Assembly (NCBI GenBank): GCA_016584495.1
Contig: WAID01000007.1
Coordinates: forward strand, 1,970,001 to 2,034,000
Direction: 5' to 3'
Source: Celoporthe dispersa
Lineage: Eukaryota > Ascomycota > Sordariomycetes > Diaporthales > Cryphonectriaceae
Length of the DNA stretch: 64,000 nucleotides
Shown here: piece by piece, positions 47,132-59,456 of the stretch
Numbering within the stretch: position 1 is the stretch's first letter
Layout of the letters: each line of letters starts with the position of its first letter
Notes under the pieces: model-generated
Seen by the model: the letters and a program-made list of their open reading frames with translations, nothing else
The model's database searches: none
What the model was told of the DNA's origin: nothing
Translations under genes and position numbers: made by a program

Positions 47132-50100
47132 CTAGAATCCGAAGGGATTATCAGGAGCTGTGGCCAGAGTTAGCACTTGAATTGCCATCACACCGACAAG
47201 ATCTTATAGAAGATAAAATCTGAAATAACTTACTCGCAGCGGAGAGATTAGCACGGCGGCCAGTAGCCTGTGGTGCGAGCTTCTTCGCATCAGCCTGGAC
47301 ACCAAAGCGCACGGGTGGTGGCGGCCCTGTCTGTTGCGGCACCAGGGGAGCAGGAGGTTGCGGCTGTGTTGAGGGCATGCCGTGGTTTCCGAAGCCCTGC
47401 GTGAAGCTCATACCCGTAGGTTGAGGTTGCATCGGCTGCATCTGGCCAGGCATACCAGTCCTCTGGGGCTCGAGGGCCGGAGGGAGGTATGAGTTGACAC
47501 CCCCGTCGGACTCGGCCCGAACGAGTTTTGGTTGAACTGTCCCTGGAAACCAGTAGGCTGCATCTGCATGGGCGGGAACTGCTGCGATGCCCTGGGGTCG
47601 GCAAAGGGGCTCTGCTGTGGCATCTGCTGGCCATTCATCATGGGCTGCTGCATGAACTGGTTCTGCCCAAAGCCTGTTGGCTGTGGCTGCATGCCGGTCT
47701 GCATCGGGTACATGCCAGGTGACTGTTGCGGGAAGCCCGTCATCTGTGGCTGCATCTGCATGGCGTACTGCTGCTGCAGCCGCTGCTGGCCAATCTCGCT
47801 CAGGCTCTGCCCAGGAGGAGCGACCTGTCCGGTGACGTGGGGCGCCAGCGGGGAGGCCCGAAAGCGCTGGGCTGTGCCGCCTGAGGTGCCGACAACGGTC
47901 TCGCAGGAGGCGGAGGGATCATACCAGCCTGGCCCTGGGCGCCTGATGGCGCCGCGGGCCTCTGTCGCGCCAGAGACAGCTGGTGGCTGAGGGGAGTCGT
48001 CGGTGACTGACCGTTTGGCAGGCCCGTCTGCTGGGGAGGCAGGCCGGCGAAGAAGCCAGGCGAGGCGCCTGTGGGCTGAGGCGCCTGGGCGGGGGCAGGA
48101 GGAGGCTGCGTGACGACTGGCGCAGGAACAGGGGCCGCAGTCTTGGCGGGCTGCAGAGGCTCCGTCAGCAGCGACAGCTCCTGCATCCCCGGCGTGAGGG
48201 GCGTGGTGGCCGACTTGGGAGGCTCGGCCACGGGAGCTGGTGCCACAGCAGGGGCCGGTGGCTCGGGCGTGGGCTGGGACTTGGCCGGCTTGACATCCCA
48301 CGCGTCGTCGTCGAACCCGCTCGGCTTTCCTGTCGATACAGCTGAGGTGGTTGTCGAAGGCGTCAGTGTGGCGGGAGACGAAGTCTCCTCGCCATCCTTC
48401 GTCCCGCCCAGAGCCTTAGGATCGACCAGGTCGCTGGCGGACCTGTTCGCTTCCGGCCGTGGCCGGCCCGAATTGTTCTTGAGGGCACCACCGGGCCCAG
48501 AGAACAAGCCGCCCTCTCCCTGGGCCTCGCCGCCCTTCTTGCGGCCATACTTGTTGTCCAGGAATCGCATCACCTTGATGATATCTCCTTCGCGCAAACC
48601 CAAGGTCCGGAGGACAGACGCGTCGACGTCCGGCAGGACAGTCTCATCCATGTTATCTCGGTGAAACGCCTGCGCGTATCTCTCGCACAGTCCGACCTGT
48701 ATGTCGCAGGAGAGGAAGAACTGGAACCAGTCATACTCGGGCCTCTTCGGTTGCTCGATGGTAGCGCCCACCGGTGCAGAGGCTCTGGACCTGGACTTCT
48801 TGACCTCTGACAGCGGCTTGTCCTCGTCGAGCGATATTCCCGTCGCCCGCTCCACATACTCGAGATCCTCGACGGACATCTTGGCGATCGGTACCGCGAT
48901 CTTGACGCCGTTGACCTTGTGGAGGTTGATCTTTCCGTCCTTGAGACCGAGGAACTGGGCGTCGACACTAAACGACTTGGACCGGTCGGTCCACGTACGG
49001 ACCTTGGAGGGATCGGGCTCTGCGCGAGCGTTCCTGTCAGTGTTCTTGTCCCAAGAGCAGGAATGGCATACGTACTTGACTTGGCGTTGCTCCGCGAGCC
49101 GTTGCTGCCGTGACCGTTCTCGCGTTTCCGCTGTGACGACAAATTACCATTCCGTTCTCTATGTGAAAGGCTGCTCGACCTTTCCGGCAAGCGCAGTCCT
49201 GGCCCTACCTCTGAACCTCGCCTCTCGTCCTCTCTCTTGGCCGCCTTGACGGCCTGCTTCGTCAGGCGCTCCTCCTCGAGCCGGTTCTGGGCGACCGACG
49301 ACAGGCCCGCGTTGATGCCGCTCATGGACGCCGGCTGGGCGGGGACGGTGCCGGTGATCTCGACGTAGCTGCTGGGCACGACGCCCTCCTTCCCGTTCTT
49401 GACCCGGCGCACCTGCCACCAGTCCTCACTCTTCATGTCGTCGAGGATGATCACCTCGTCGCCGTCCGCCACGGTCACCTCGTCGTCGCCCTGGGCCATG
49501 AAGTCGTAGAGCATCTTTCCTTTTCTGAGTTCCCTGCCGGTGCCAGCCATAATGACCTCGCGCAGGCCCTCAGCCCGGACAGCGCCCGCGAGCTCACCCA
49601 GCGCCGCGACGATCTCCTCGGCGGTATCCTTCGCACCGGCGTGGAAGTCCACGCTCTTGCTGGGCCGCACGAACTCGAGGAACACGTGCTTGCCTTCCCT
49701 GGAGTAATGCGTCATCCTATCAGCGGACCACTCCTGGGACGGCCCGTCCTGCGCATGTTCCGGTGCGAGCAGGATCTTCCCGGTCTTAAGGTTGATCCCG
49801 AGCGTGGTCGGCATCTTCTTCTTCTTGCCCATGATCGATATCATCTCATTAATATTATACAGGTGGAAACCTCCAGGCGACAGGTCCTGGTGCCGCGGCT
49901 CATAATCACGGTCAGTGGGCTGTCGGCGGTCGTACTGGGGGAACGGGTCGCGGTATGTCGCGGAGACGGGCGGCGACAGGCTCTCGCGCTGCCTGTCGTT
50001 CTCCACCGTGGATTGGATTGAGCGGCTTCGTGCCGGCAGAGGCGGGGAGATCTCATCGTCGTCGGGCGGACCTTGCCGTGGCGGCGGAGGGATGTTTATT

Positions 50101-50307
50101 GCAGGAGGGCGTGGTGTTTCTCGTGTGACTGGGGGAGCAGCAGCCCGACCACCCATCACGCCGGCCAGCGCCGCGGCCGGGTTCGAGGCCTCGGGGCTGC
50201 TTGGCTCTGGCGGCGCCGCATTTCGTGCCGGGAGCGGCGGGCTGGGCTCGTCCTCGACGACGGGAGACGGCGGGGCGGGAGGTCTGGTCGGAAGGCTCGG
50301 GGGAGCA

Positions 50308-50339
<32 letters not shown>

Positions 50340-50830
50340 CTGTGGCTCGTGGGATGGTTCCTCGTGGCCGCCGCCCTCGCCCATGTCTATGTAGTTGGCA
50401 GGAACGAATCCATAGTCACTATGGAGCCCAACGAGGATCCAGTCAGGATCCGAAGTATCGTAGACGTCGAGCTCTGCCTCCTCCGGAAACGACAGCTCCT
50501 CGTCCGTCTGTCTGGTGTACTCGTAGAGCGCGCGGGCCTTCGCAGTGGGTTGTGCCTGGGTAACGAATTGTCAGAAATCACAGGACGGCGTCAAGGCCAG
50601 GCCCTCGACGCGGTGTAATGGGCCGAGCTCACCTCCACGACGTAGTTGTTCGGGATCAGACCGACGGGCTCCTCCTCGTCCTCAGCCCTGGCCTTCTTCT
50701 TTGCTTTCCACCAGTCGTCATCTCCGCTCTTCTCAAGGACGTAGAGCAGATCTCCTTCGCTGATCTCCAATTCTCCCTCGGACTGCGGGGCATAGTCGTA
50801 GAGGGCCTTGTAGACGCCTAGGAACGCCAT
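47132..50830 (-). CDS. SLA1: Actin cytoskeleton regulatory/endocytic adaptor Sla1
   Basis: Endocytic coat adaptor that restrains actin nucleation and binds cargo. Exons 50633-50830, 49076-50555, 47234-49019 and 47132-47157 give about 1163 residues. Two N-terminal SH3 domains (MAFLGVYKALYDYAPQSEGE; KARALYEYTRQTDEELSF) precede a Pro/Glu-rich linker with a PEPEPEPEPE repeat. A third SH3 follows (MLYDFMAQGDDEVTVADGDE), then SHD1 (VRTWTDRSKSFSVDAQFLGL), the SAM-like SHD2 (DWFQFFLSCDIQVGLCERYA; LPDVDASVLRTLGLREGDII), and a C-terminal run of Gln/Pro repeats including QPTG/QMTG units, which in yeast are Prk1 kinase targets. It ends TPDNPFGF, an NPF motif. Two one-base losses in exon 3 (G4 at 47850-47853; C5 at 47500-47504) split the ORF. 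Confidence 0.95.
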
Positions 50831-52487
50831 CGTGTCGGCTGGTACAGGTCAGAGAGGAGCAGGTCGGTCCGGTGCTCCTCGACCGTGTGTGGGGAGGGTG
50901 GTCTGGCGCGGAGGGTTCGGTACTGTGGCGATGGACGTGTGAACTCGGCAGCCTCTCCAGGAGTCTCTGGAGGAGGCCTGGGTATTTGCAGAGCCAGCCG
51001 GATGCGCAACTTAGAAGCGACGGCAAGGCGAGCCGAGAGGCTGTTGGGGGTTCCAGGTAGGTGGCTTTGAAGCTGAGATAGGGCTGCCCCAGGCCAAAAG
51101 GTGGATGCACCCGAAACACTTGGTGGAAGCGGGAGGGAGAAGAAGGCTGGTGCCGACCCTAGGTTGCCCCGGCCTGTACCGTATCACTCGCGAGGGACAC
51201 ACCCGTGAAGGGTGGGTTCGCTGTCCGTCTGGTGGCTCGACGCGGTGGTGTCTCGAGGCGGTGGTGCAGGATGACGCTGGTGTCGATGGCAGCCGGTGTG
51301 TGTTGTGGTGTGGAAGCAGCTGTCATGCAGCGTCATGCGCCGCCTCTATGCGAAGAGGTAAGTCTTCGAGATGGTTCAAAAGGGGCAATCAAGGTCGCTG
51401 GCTGATTAAGATGGAGACCCAAGAGCCCAAGACCAAGGCTAAGACCAAGAACCAGGTTTCCTGTCGGGCAGGACGGCAGGGCACAGGACACGGCCCAAGT
51501 GCAAGCGTACAGCAGGGAAGAGCAAGGTCAAGGTCGGGCACGAACGCTCCGGCCCCACTGAAGCAGCCACTGTAACCTGCTACTAGTATAGTACTAATAT
51601 ACTGTACTGTAGTAGTAGTTAGGAGTACAGTACACTACTGTATGTAGTGTAAGTGTCCGTAAACAATAGATTATGTTTGTACCAGCAAGGATAGCGAACT
51701 CGTCGTGTAGTAACCTCGCGTCGGCCCGTGAGAAAGACCAAGCAAGAAAAGAAGGGAAAAAAAAAAGGAGACGAGGTCAAATGTGGCAATCCAAACTATG
51801 TCTGTGTGTACGGATGGATCAGTAAGCTGCAGGAGACGGAGAACCCTTCTAGAGACCTTGCAGCCACCCGTACAGTATAGTACAGTAGGCCGAGTGCCGG
51901 TTCGTCTACATCATAGCGTGTTCCCACCGCCCAGGGCGTGCACCAAGTTAATAAGTATCCCTCTCAAGGTCACAAAGTATTGTTGTCAACTCTGTGGTTT
52001 TATAACTTGCTTGCATGTATCTTGGGGAATAAAATTAATAGTGAACCACCCTCTTTTTATCTCCCTATAAAAGTAAGAGCGGGGGGGGAAAATGAAAAGC
52101 AAAAGAAAATTTGTATCTTTGTGATGTTGTATCTTGGAATAGTATTGTAAAGTGGTAAGTAGGTATAATCCAATCTGTTTTTACTCACTGCCCATGAAAG
52201 TTGACGTTGATGTGATATGGACGCCGCACGTTGCCCATGTGTACGTATATATACAACTATCTCCTGAACCCCACCGCCCATCTGAACGCGAGGGTACTTA
52301 CTGCTCACCTCTCTGCTCTCCCTCCCCGGCCTCGTCCATTGCCTCTGTCGCCTCCAGGCTCGCCACCCTCCTCGCAAGCGCTCCCTAATCACTCTCATGC
52401 ATCGACGACTGTCGCAGGCTGTTTGCCCTCTGTCGACGGCTGATCATTCCGGGGTAGATCCTTGGCTCGTTGCCCGACAGGTGCAAG
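50831..52487. other. Intergenic region, SLA1 promoter and AMD1 3' flank
   Basis: About 1.65 kb without a supported gene. From 51575 to 51900 it is AT-rich and contains repeated GTACAGTA/TACTGTA words. Short ORFs have no domains. Confidence 0.45.
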
Positions 52488-55327
52488 TCACTCATGCCCT
52501 CCACTGGCCAGGGAGTTGGTCGCCTGTGGTTGCTGCGCGGTAATCGCCGGTGATGATGTCGGCGGCTGACCCATGCTGCGCGGCAGCGATGTCATGTTGT
52601 CCACGTTCATGCTCGTCTTGAGAGACATCGCTGGCGTGTTGGGCGCTGCTGAGGCGACTGTGCTTGCTTCCGCGGTGGCGGGGTTGACGGTCGAATTGCT
52701 ATACGAGACATACATTTCCACCCTGGACTCAACGTCAGCTCTCTGCACTTCGTTGGTGTGAGGGAACAGAAGGAAGGATGACTTACATCTGCTGTTCCTC
52801 CCTCAGCGTGCGGTACCGGAATTCCTCTCGCCGGTCAGGAACATTCGTCTTGACCATTGTATTGCCCCGGTACCCCGGAATCAAGAAGTCGGGGCCGAGC
52901 CAGTGCTGCTTGATCGAGTGCTCATATCCGCTCTGTTTGACGGAGTTCTTTGCGAGCTCACACATATCAATGGGACTAAGCTTGTAGATCTGCGCAGCTA
53001 CCGCGTACTCCTCCATCAGTGGTTCCTTCGTGTAAGCAAACTGCAGCGGGTCATCCGTGGACAGCGACACATTCAGGCCGCGCTTGAAGTACTGGTGGAA
53101 GGGATTTCGTTCCAGAGCAAGGAAGAGCGCGTTGTTGCTGAGGGGCGACATGGCAACCCCGATCTGCTCGAGGTAGAAGATATACTGCAGGAGCGGGACC
53201 TTTCGCAGCAGCAGGCCGTGACTGATGCTATGCGCGCACTGGGCTGCCACCGCGAGATGCTCCACGTCTCCGGCTTCACCGCAGTGCGGCCGCAGGACGA
53301 ACGTGTTGAAGCCGCGCTGCTTCCCTCCAGAAGTTGAGCGACGTCATGTTGGCGAAGAGGTAGTAGATCCAGTAGCTGTACGGCGGGTTCTGCTTGGTGT
53401 CCCAGTCTCTGGGGACCGGGTACTTCCTGAACAGACGGCGCTCAACCTTGCTCTCGTCATCCACGCTGTCGATACCGACAACACGCTGCAGGAAGACGTG
53501 GAGTTTAGGATGAGACTGTGGATCCTTCGTAACCTCGAAGAGGGGCTGGAAGAGGTTCTTCACGATCTGCTCAAACGTCTCCATCGTCCCGCTCGCTTTG
53601 TACACATCGTACAGGCGAGGGATCTGGATGAGCCACCTGACATTGTGCGAGAACAGCTTGTTGTCTACCACCCATGCGGCGAGCTTATCCCACTCATCCA
53701 TGCTCCGGCCGTAGATCGAGATGCGCCACTCAACCATCTGATACTTGCTCGACTCCAGATCTGCTATGACCTCCTTCGAGATCTCCGCCAGGTATCGCCC
53801 CTTGATAAGGTTGTCCGTCTTTAAAAATATCGTGCGCAGACGAGACTCTCCGATAGGGTTGTACTTGAGATTGAACTTGTCAAAGCGGTGAAACGAGTCG
53901 GTGTGAGCATGCATATCTAGGGTGTCAATACTGAGATCGTAGGCCGTTAGGTTGATGCTCTGAAACACCTCGGCCAGTGTGAGGTATTTGCCATCCCTAT
54001 GGAGGACCACCTCGTCAGGAGACTTCTTCATCTTGCTCTTGATGAACCGAAGAAGATGCTTCTGGTTCATACAAGCCGAGTGATGCACGTGGGTGTCGAC
54101 CTTTCTGACGTTGTAGAAGTCACGATGAGGCACCTTTTTGGTGTCGGCGGTCTCCTGGTACTCGTTCAGGAGGGCATAGAGATTGTACTTTCCCTCCAGA
54201 TACTGCAGCCGGCGGAATGCAAAACTCTTGGATGGGCCGTCGGACGAGATCGACAGGATCGTATCCAGGTCTATGTAATACTCCTTAATGGTCGGCACAT
54301 TGACTGCCGGCGTGTCGGCTGTTCTGGCCTCTTCATTTTCGAACACCTGGTAGACGCCGTTGGCATCGAGGCCAAAGGTCATCTCACTCGCACCAGGCAG
54401 AGGCTCGAAGAAGGCCATCTCGAAGTCCTCGCCGATGTCCTCGCCGGGCTTGCGTCTCTTCCTCTTGAGATGCTGCTCCAGAGCCTGGTCCTGCGGGAGG
54501 GTGGTCATGCTGTTGTTCATGCTATTGTGGGCACTGGCACTCAGATTCCCCGCCTTGTCCTGCTCTTCCACCCATGCCGGCTGAGGAGGGGGCGGGTAGA
54601 TTGAGAAGCTTGGATCGTCTTTCGGGTTGTCTGTCGGTCCTTGCAGGGACAGCCTGATGTACTTGTGTCGTATGTCCAGTATCTTCTGGACATTTTTGAG
54701 AATGCTGCTGAGCTCAGCCGTGACGGAGGGGTCAGCACCCACGTAGGAGGCACTACCGATTCCCTGGGGCGCGCCCGTGCTCATATCGAGCTGAGCCTGG
54801 TATACCGCGTCATGAGCACTCACTCCGAGACCACTCGGCACCCTGGGCATATTAGGCTGGCTGCCAGCCTGGCTGCGGTTGCTGGAAAAGGCGAAGTGGG
54901 TAGTATCTTTCTTAGAGACGCTACCAGGGACACTGTCGCCACCTGCTTGCGGCCATGCAGGGTTTGGGAGCTCATAGGAAGTGCCGAGCATCTTCTCTGT
55001 CTGATGTTCTCCAAAATGAGACATGACGGGGCTACCGAGAACGCTGCCGCCGTGTGCCGACGAGGCCCAGGGCTGTCCGCCGGCCTTCTGGTCGAGCTGG
55101 CTGCGCTGGTAAAAGAGTTTCGCGTCGGTATGCGTCATCTGGCGCTCAGCCACGGGGTCATAGAAAGCAGTCTTCTTAGGCATGTCTCTCAGGAGCACTT
55201 CCTCGTCTTCTTCTTCAGGTGTAGTCTTTGAGCTCGTGTGCGGACGGCCATCTTCCCCTGAACCTGTGCTGCGGCTCTGGTGTACCGCGGTGCCCTCTTC
55301 CTCGTCAGAATCGGGTGCAAGGGGCAT
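52488..55327 (-). CDS. AMD1: AMP deaminase
   Basis: Converts AMP to IMP in purine nucleotide interconversion. Exons 52787-55327 and 52488-52722, about 924 residues from the ATG at 55327. The N-terminal 300 residues are regulatory and Ser/Pro-rich. The catalytic domain shows RKVDTHVHHSACMNQKHLLR (zinc-binding His pair), FNLKYNPIGESRLRTIFLK, the LRPHCGEAGD segment and SLSTDDPLQFAYTKEPLMEE (catalytic Asp region), plus GPDFLIPGYRGN near the end. Exon 2 begins VEMYVSYSN. One extra base in the C3 run at 53333-53335 breaks the frame just before LRPHCGEAGD. In-frame upstream codons from 55328 to about 55390 also look coding, so the true start may lie in a small upstream exon. Confidence 0.95.
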
Positions 55328-56167
55328 GGCGATGGGTTCAAGCTGAGGGGAATCGAAACCGGGGGTGGGAGCATCGAGGAGGGCGTGATCTGAGACAGGT
55401 TCTTGTTAGTTGTGGAACTACAGTCGAAGGCTCCAGGCAGCTAAAGGCGTGCCAAGGGAGCTCTGCAGAATGAGTGTGCTCTCTCATGACTTGCCGGCCA
55501 TTATGTGCGGAGTGCGCACCGAGAGCGCAACTTATATCACAACGTCTGCAGTTGAGGAATGGAGGACGACCAACGTGTACTCGAGAGGTTATACGTTGTT
55601 TGTGCTGAAAGGGTTGTTGGGGCAGGTGTATAATCCAGAACCAAGTGTCGATGTGACCGGTCGGCGTGACCGGCCAGGGAGACTCGACCGCGGAGCTCCC
55701 CGCCAATTTTCGTTTGCTGCAGCGTGTCCAGGGATTCCCCAGCAGTGGAGGGGCTCAGAAGAGACGCCAGGAATGACGTCTGAAGGATACCAGCTGCAGG
55801 GCTATTATTAGTGCACTGAGCCAACTAAGGTTCTAGCCTCTGCCCTTTTTCCAGGGGCCTGCGCGGCGACGTGCTTCAGAGCCCCCACGGTGATCTACTT
55901 GGCCCTGCAGGATCTCATAACTTTATTTGCAGGTGGTGGTTGCAAAGACCAAACCAACCTCCCCCCCCAAATTATTCAAAAGCAGCAATAGAAATCGCGA
56001 GACTCTGCAAAATGCAATTTTAGAAAGATCCAATTTTCTGTTGTATACCGCTTCTCAGCTTATGAGAGAAATTTCCCGTCTAATGCTATTGACACTCTCG
56101 CCTTTTTTTTTTTTTTTGGAAAAAAAATAATAGAGGCGCTGTATGTAGTATTTCATCGAAAGAACAC
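55328..56167. other. Intergenic region, AMD1 promoter and transporter 3' flank
   Basis: About 840 bases. The first 60 bases may be an upstream AMD1 exon (see findings). A poly-T then poly-A hairpin at 56104-56130 lies close to the transporter stop codon. No other gene was recognised. Confidence 0.45.
56104..56130. repeat. Poly-T / poly-A inverted repeat
   Basis: T15 followed by GG and A8, just downstream of the transporter stop. It could fold into an A-T hairpin or mark a polyadenylation region. Confidence 0.7.
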
Positions 56168-57560
56168 TCAACCAACCTTTGTGAGCCTGACGGGTTGTGG
56201 CTTGGTCTTCTTGCCAGGATCGAGAGAATATAAGCCCCCTGCAAAGAACACAATACAAGCACCGAGGAGAGTGCCCGTGGCCAGTTGGTTCCCAAACAGC
56301 CAAATGCTGAGCAGGAGGCTCACAAGCTTGCGGATGTTCAGGACAATCGTGACAGTCAGGGCCGACGACGCTGCCGCAAGCAAGTTAACGCCCCGAATGC
56401 ACGCATACTGCGTCAGAACATTCATGACAAGGTAGAAGATCTGGCTCGGAATGTGAATCTTGTCAATGCCTTGTTGAAGATCCGCCGGGAGCCTTTCGAG
56501 GCCGAACAAGTCCGCAATCGGGAGGGGCAGAGGCGGGCTGCTCGCCAGCTTGTCCCACTGTCTCCACATGGACGGCATGAAAGGGATGAAGAGCGGCAGA
56601 GATAGGAGATGCGAGTAGAAGAGGTTTTCCTTCCAATGAGGCCCGTATTTTCGGTACGTCTCCTCGGTATATAGGCCCATGACCGCGGAGAGGATCTGGG
56701 CGAAGAGGAGGATGGCGAGTCCGATATTGAAGCTCGCGGTACTTCCGGCTTGCGCTTCCGCTGTGCCCTGTCTGTTTGTCAGCCTGAACACGTCGCTGGT
56801 CTGTCCCGAACTGCCCAGTCTCACCTTCGTCTGCGCATCAGACCAGGCTGCGATGATGACACCAATGGTCAGCAACACCACAGCCGTGAGCTGTATGCGA
56901 GAATATCTCTTTCCCCAAATGCTTCCAGCAATCATGGTCGTGATACTGCCTCCAGACCTGAGGATGATATGGACCGGTACGGAGATGTCGTAGCTGAAGG
57001 CATGGTTGTTCAGCGTGTTGATGCTGAAAAACAACACAATGTTGATCAGCCAGCGCTTCAAGGGAACCTTGTTCGGCCGGATGAAGAGGGGCGGCCGAGT
57101 GTTGTCGAACTGGGAGACGTAGCCCGTGACGGCAACGAAGAGGAACTGGACGAAGGTCAGGAGGGTACCGCTGGCCGGCTCGACCCTGTTTTTGAGAGAG
57201 CTCCAAGTCAGCATTGCAGGTCCGGCAGGATTCGGAGGGAGGGTGGGAGGGGGGCTTCGGTACTGACTGGATGATAGCTTCGAGGGCAAAGACATTGGAG
57301 CAGCATCCCCCGAAGATCAGGAGCAGCATGGCCCCAACGGCGAGCCATTGCGGGATGGTCTCGATGAAGATGCGGCCCAGCATGCCCATGATCTTGGAGG
57401 ACATGGGCCGCTGGTCGTCTATGCCATGGATCTCAGCTTTCTCCAGGGACGGAGCAGCATTGATGACTCGAGGCGTCATAGGAGCCGAAGCAGCCGCATG
57501 TTGCTGGGCTTTCTGAAGGGAGGAGGGCTGTCGTCGTCGAGTCGGGCGGGAGGTCGTCAT
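56168..57560 (-). CDS. YEA4: UAA-family nucleotide-sugar transporter (UDP-GlcNAc transporter, Yea4/SLC35B4-like)
   Basis: Golgi/ER carrier that supplies UDP-GlcNAc (possibly UDP-xylose) for glycan or chitin synthesis. Exon 1 (57268-57560) starts MTTSRPTRRRQPSSLQ and includes the first helix (WLAVGAMLLLIFGGCCSNVF, ALEAIIQ). It joins VEPASGTLLTFVQFLFVAVT in exon 2 (upper end 57185). Later helices include LINIVLFFSINTLNNHAFSY, PVHIILRSGGSITTMIAGSI and LTAVVLLTIGVIIAAWSDAQ, typical of SLC35B4. A likely extra intron (56768-56824, 57 nt, multiple of three, no stop) lies after AWSDAQTK: spliced length is 417, unspliced 436. It ends near SLDPGKKTKPQPVRLTKVG, basic and cytosolic. Substrate is inferred from family only. 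Confidence 0.88.
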
Positions 57561-59456
57561 TTACGCAAAAGGTCGATTCGAGGACGAGCGAAGGGGCACG
57601 GGTGCGGTGCGGGCGGGCGGTGGTGGTGGGGAGGGTGGGCTCAACACACGCGTCGTGTTTCGTAGACCGGCCAAGGGAGAGACGAGGCACTCTAGCTGAG
57701 CTCAAAGCGGCCGCAGCAGGGACATACGTATGTCGATATTCTTGTGAGCTCAAGCGGCGGGAATGTACCGGGGATCGGTTGCAGCCTTTTGTGGCGTTTT
57801 CTGGGTGGCGCGCAGACGGGCTAGGGCCTTGGCCTCTGGTCAGGTACAGCAATTGGGGTCTTGGCCGGCTATGCAAACAAGACACCCCCAGGTGCAGCAA
57901 GAAAAAAAAACTGCGCAAAGAACGAGTACAAAGACAAGTAAGGTCGTGAGAAGTGCGGTCGTGTGATAGTGTCGTGTCCAAGGCAGGGTTCCCACAAGAT
58001 ATCTTTCGGGGCGAGGGGGTGGTTGGGCCCAGAAAGTTGTCACTTCTCGGATGAAGTGGCCTCAGCGGGCACGGGCAACGGCACAGCTCTGGATGGTCCC
58101 CCATCTGCAGCAGGCGCACAGGGGCTGCAGTCGACACCCTCCAGGGGTCCTCCCGCCTATTCACCCCGCACCTTCAGGGAGTATCGGCCCCCATCTGCCG
58201 AGCAAGCATTGTCTATCCGGCTATTTCAAGACGATTGTGCAGTACTTAGCTTAAGGGGGGTTGCGGGTACCTGCGATTCAAGTGCTTGAAGAGGGGACGG
58301 GTGGGACTGATTTGGCAGGTCAGATACCGTAATGGATGTCACACCTCGCTGGGCGAATATCCGGCACCATCGCTCGTGTCAATATGGTCGCGTCAAGAGA
58401 TCTTGTCCAAAGCTTCTGGACAGTGATGATACCACAAGCCCGAAACCCCTGTCTTATATTTTGAAGGCAACCGGCCTACTATACCTTGGCCTGGGCACTC
58501 TGGGTAGATATTGTTCTCAGTCTCAGGTTATAGAACTCTGACTTTTTGTATCAGTACATTCCCGGCAGGCTCGAGGATTGCCAGTGCATGACGCAGTGTG
58601 CTGTGTAGACTTGAGAACTAAGTAACTCATCAAATTTTGTCTTTACCGGTCATTTCGAAAGGCTCGATAGCTGAATATTGATGCCATCATGCTTCGAATA
58701 CTCTGTTATCGAGACCAGGAATGGTGGTAAACACATTCGTACAAGGCTCCGAACCTGCATATACGTACATACTGTATCGTAGAACTTGTATGCACAACAA
58801 GGTTGCAGTGGTCTCGTGCTCCATCAGTGCCTCGATGCAGCACGCTTGGCTTCTGCGCAAGGCCATGCTGGAGAGCGGGAAAAAAGAGAAGACCCTCCAC
58901 CCAACCAGAGCCATGGAAGGAGGGAATGACCGTATCCCCTCACAAGATCTTCTCGTGCCAGTATCCGGACTCGGACATGGCCCCGCAGGGATGGCGGGCC
59001 GAACCGACAAGACTGGGGGTCCCTGTTCCTCTTCTTCGAACCCCACATTGACTTGATATTCTTCCTGTCGATCTGGTTCTACGCACCTTCCCAGATAAAA
59101 CATAATCTTTTCCCACTGGCTCTCGAGAGGGGTTTAGAACTGAGGTTCAGAAGCCATTTACTGTTGTTCGCTGATTGGTGAGTGATGGCACTCTATCTGG
59201 CAATCCCAAAAATCGAGTAGAATACCCAGAAACGGCGGGACACAGGAACATTTATTCATCTTACTACAGTTACACAAGATGTGAAGAAATTAACCAACCC
59301 CCCCAAAGAGAGCATGTCTTCTTCATGCCCGGCCATCCGGAATATCATCGCGTCAAGACGATCAGAAAACAGGGAAAGGCCTCCTCAGCATCGCCATCCA
59401 AGTCGTTCCGAGCCCCACCATGATTCCGTCTCGTCCTCGACAAGATAGATCCGCGT
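57561..59456. other. Intergenic region
   Basis: About 1.9 kb with no supported gene. The part next to 57561 should contain the transporter promoter (CT-rich and GA-rich patches). One ORF on the - strand (58687-59103) lacks recognisable domains and is not called. Confidence 0.45.

Noticed and set aside
58687..59103. A 138-codon frame on the - strand
   Set aside because: No domain, signal peptide or splice support; could not be extended to a sensible gene.
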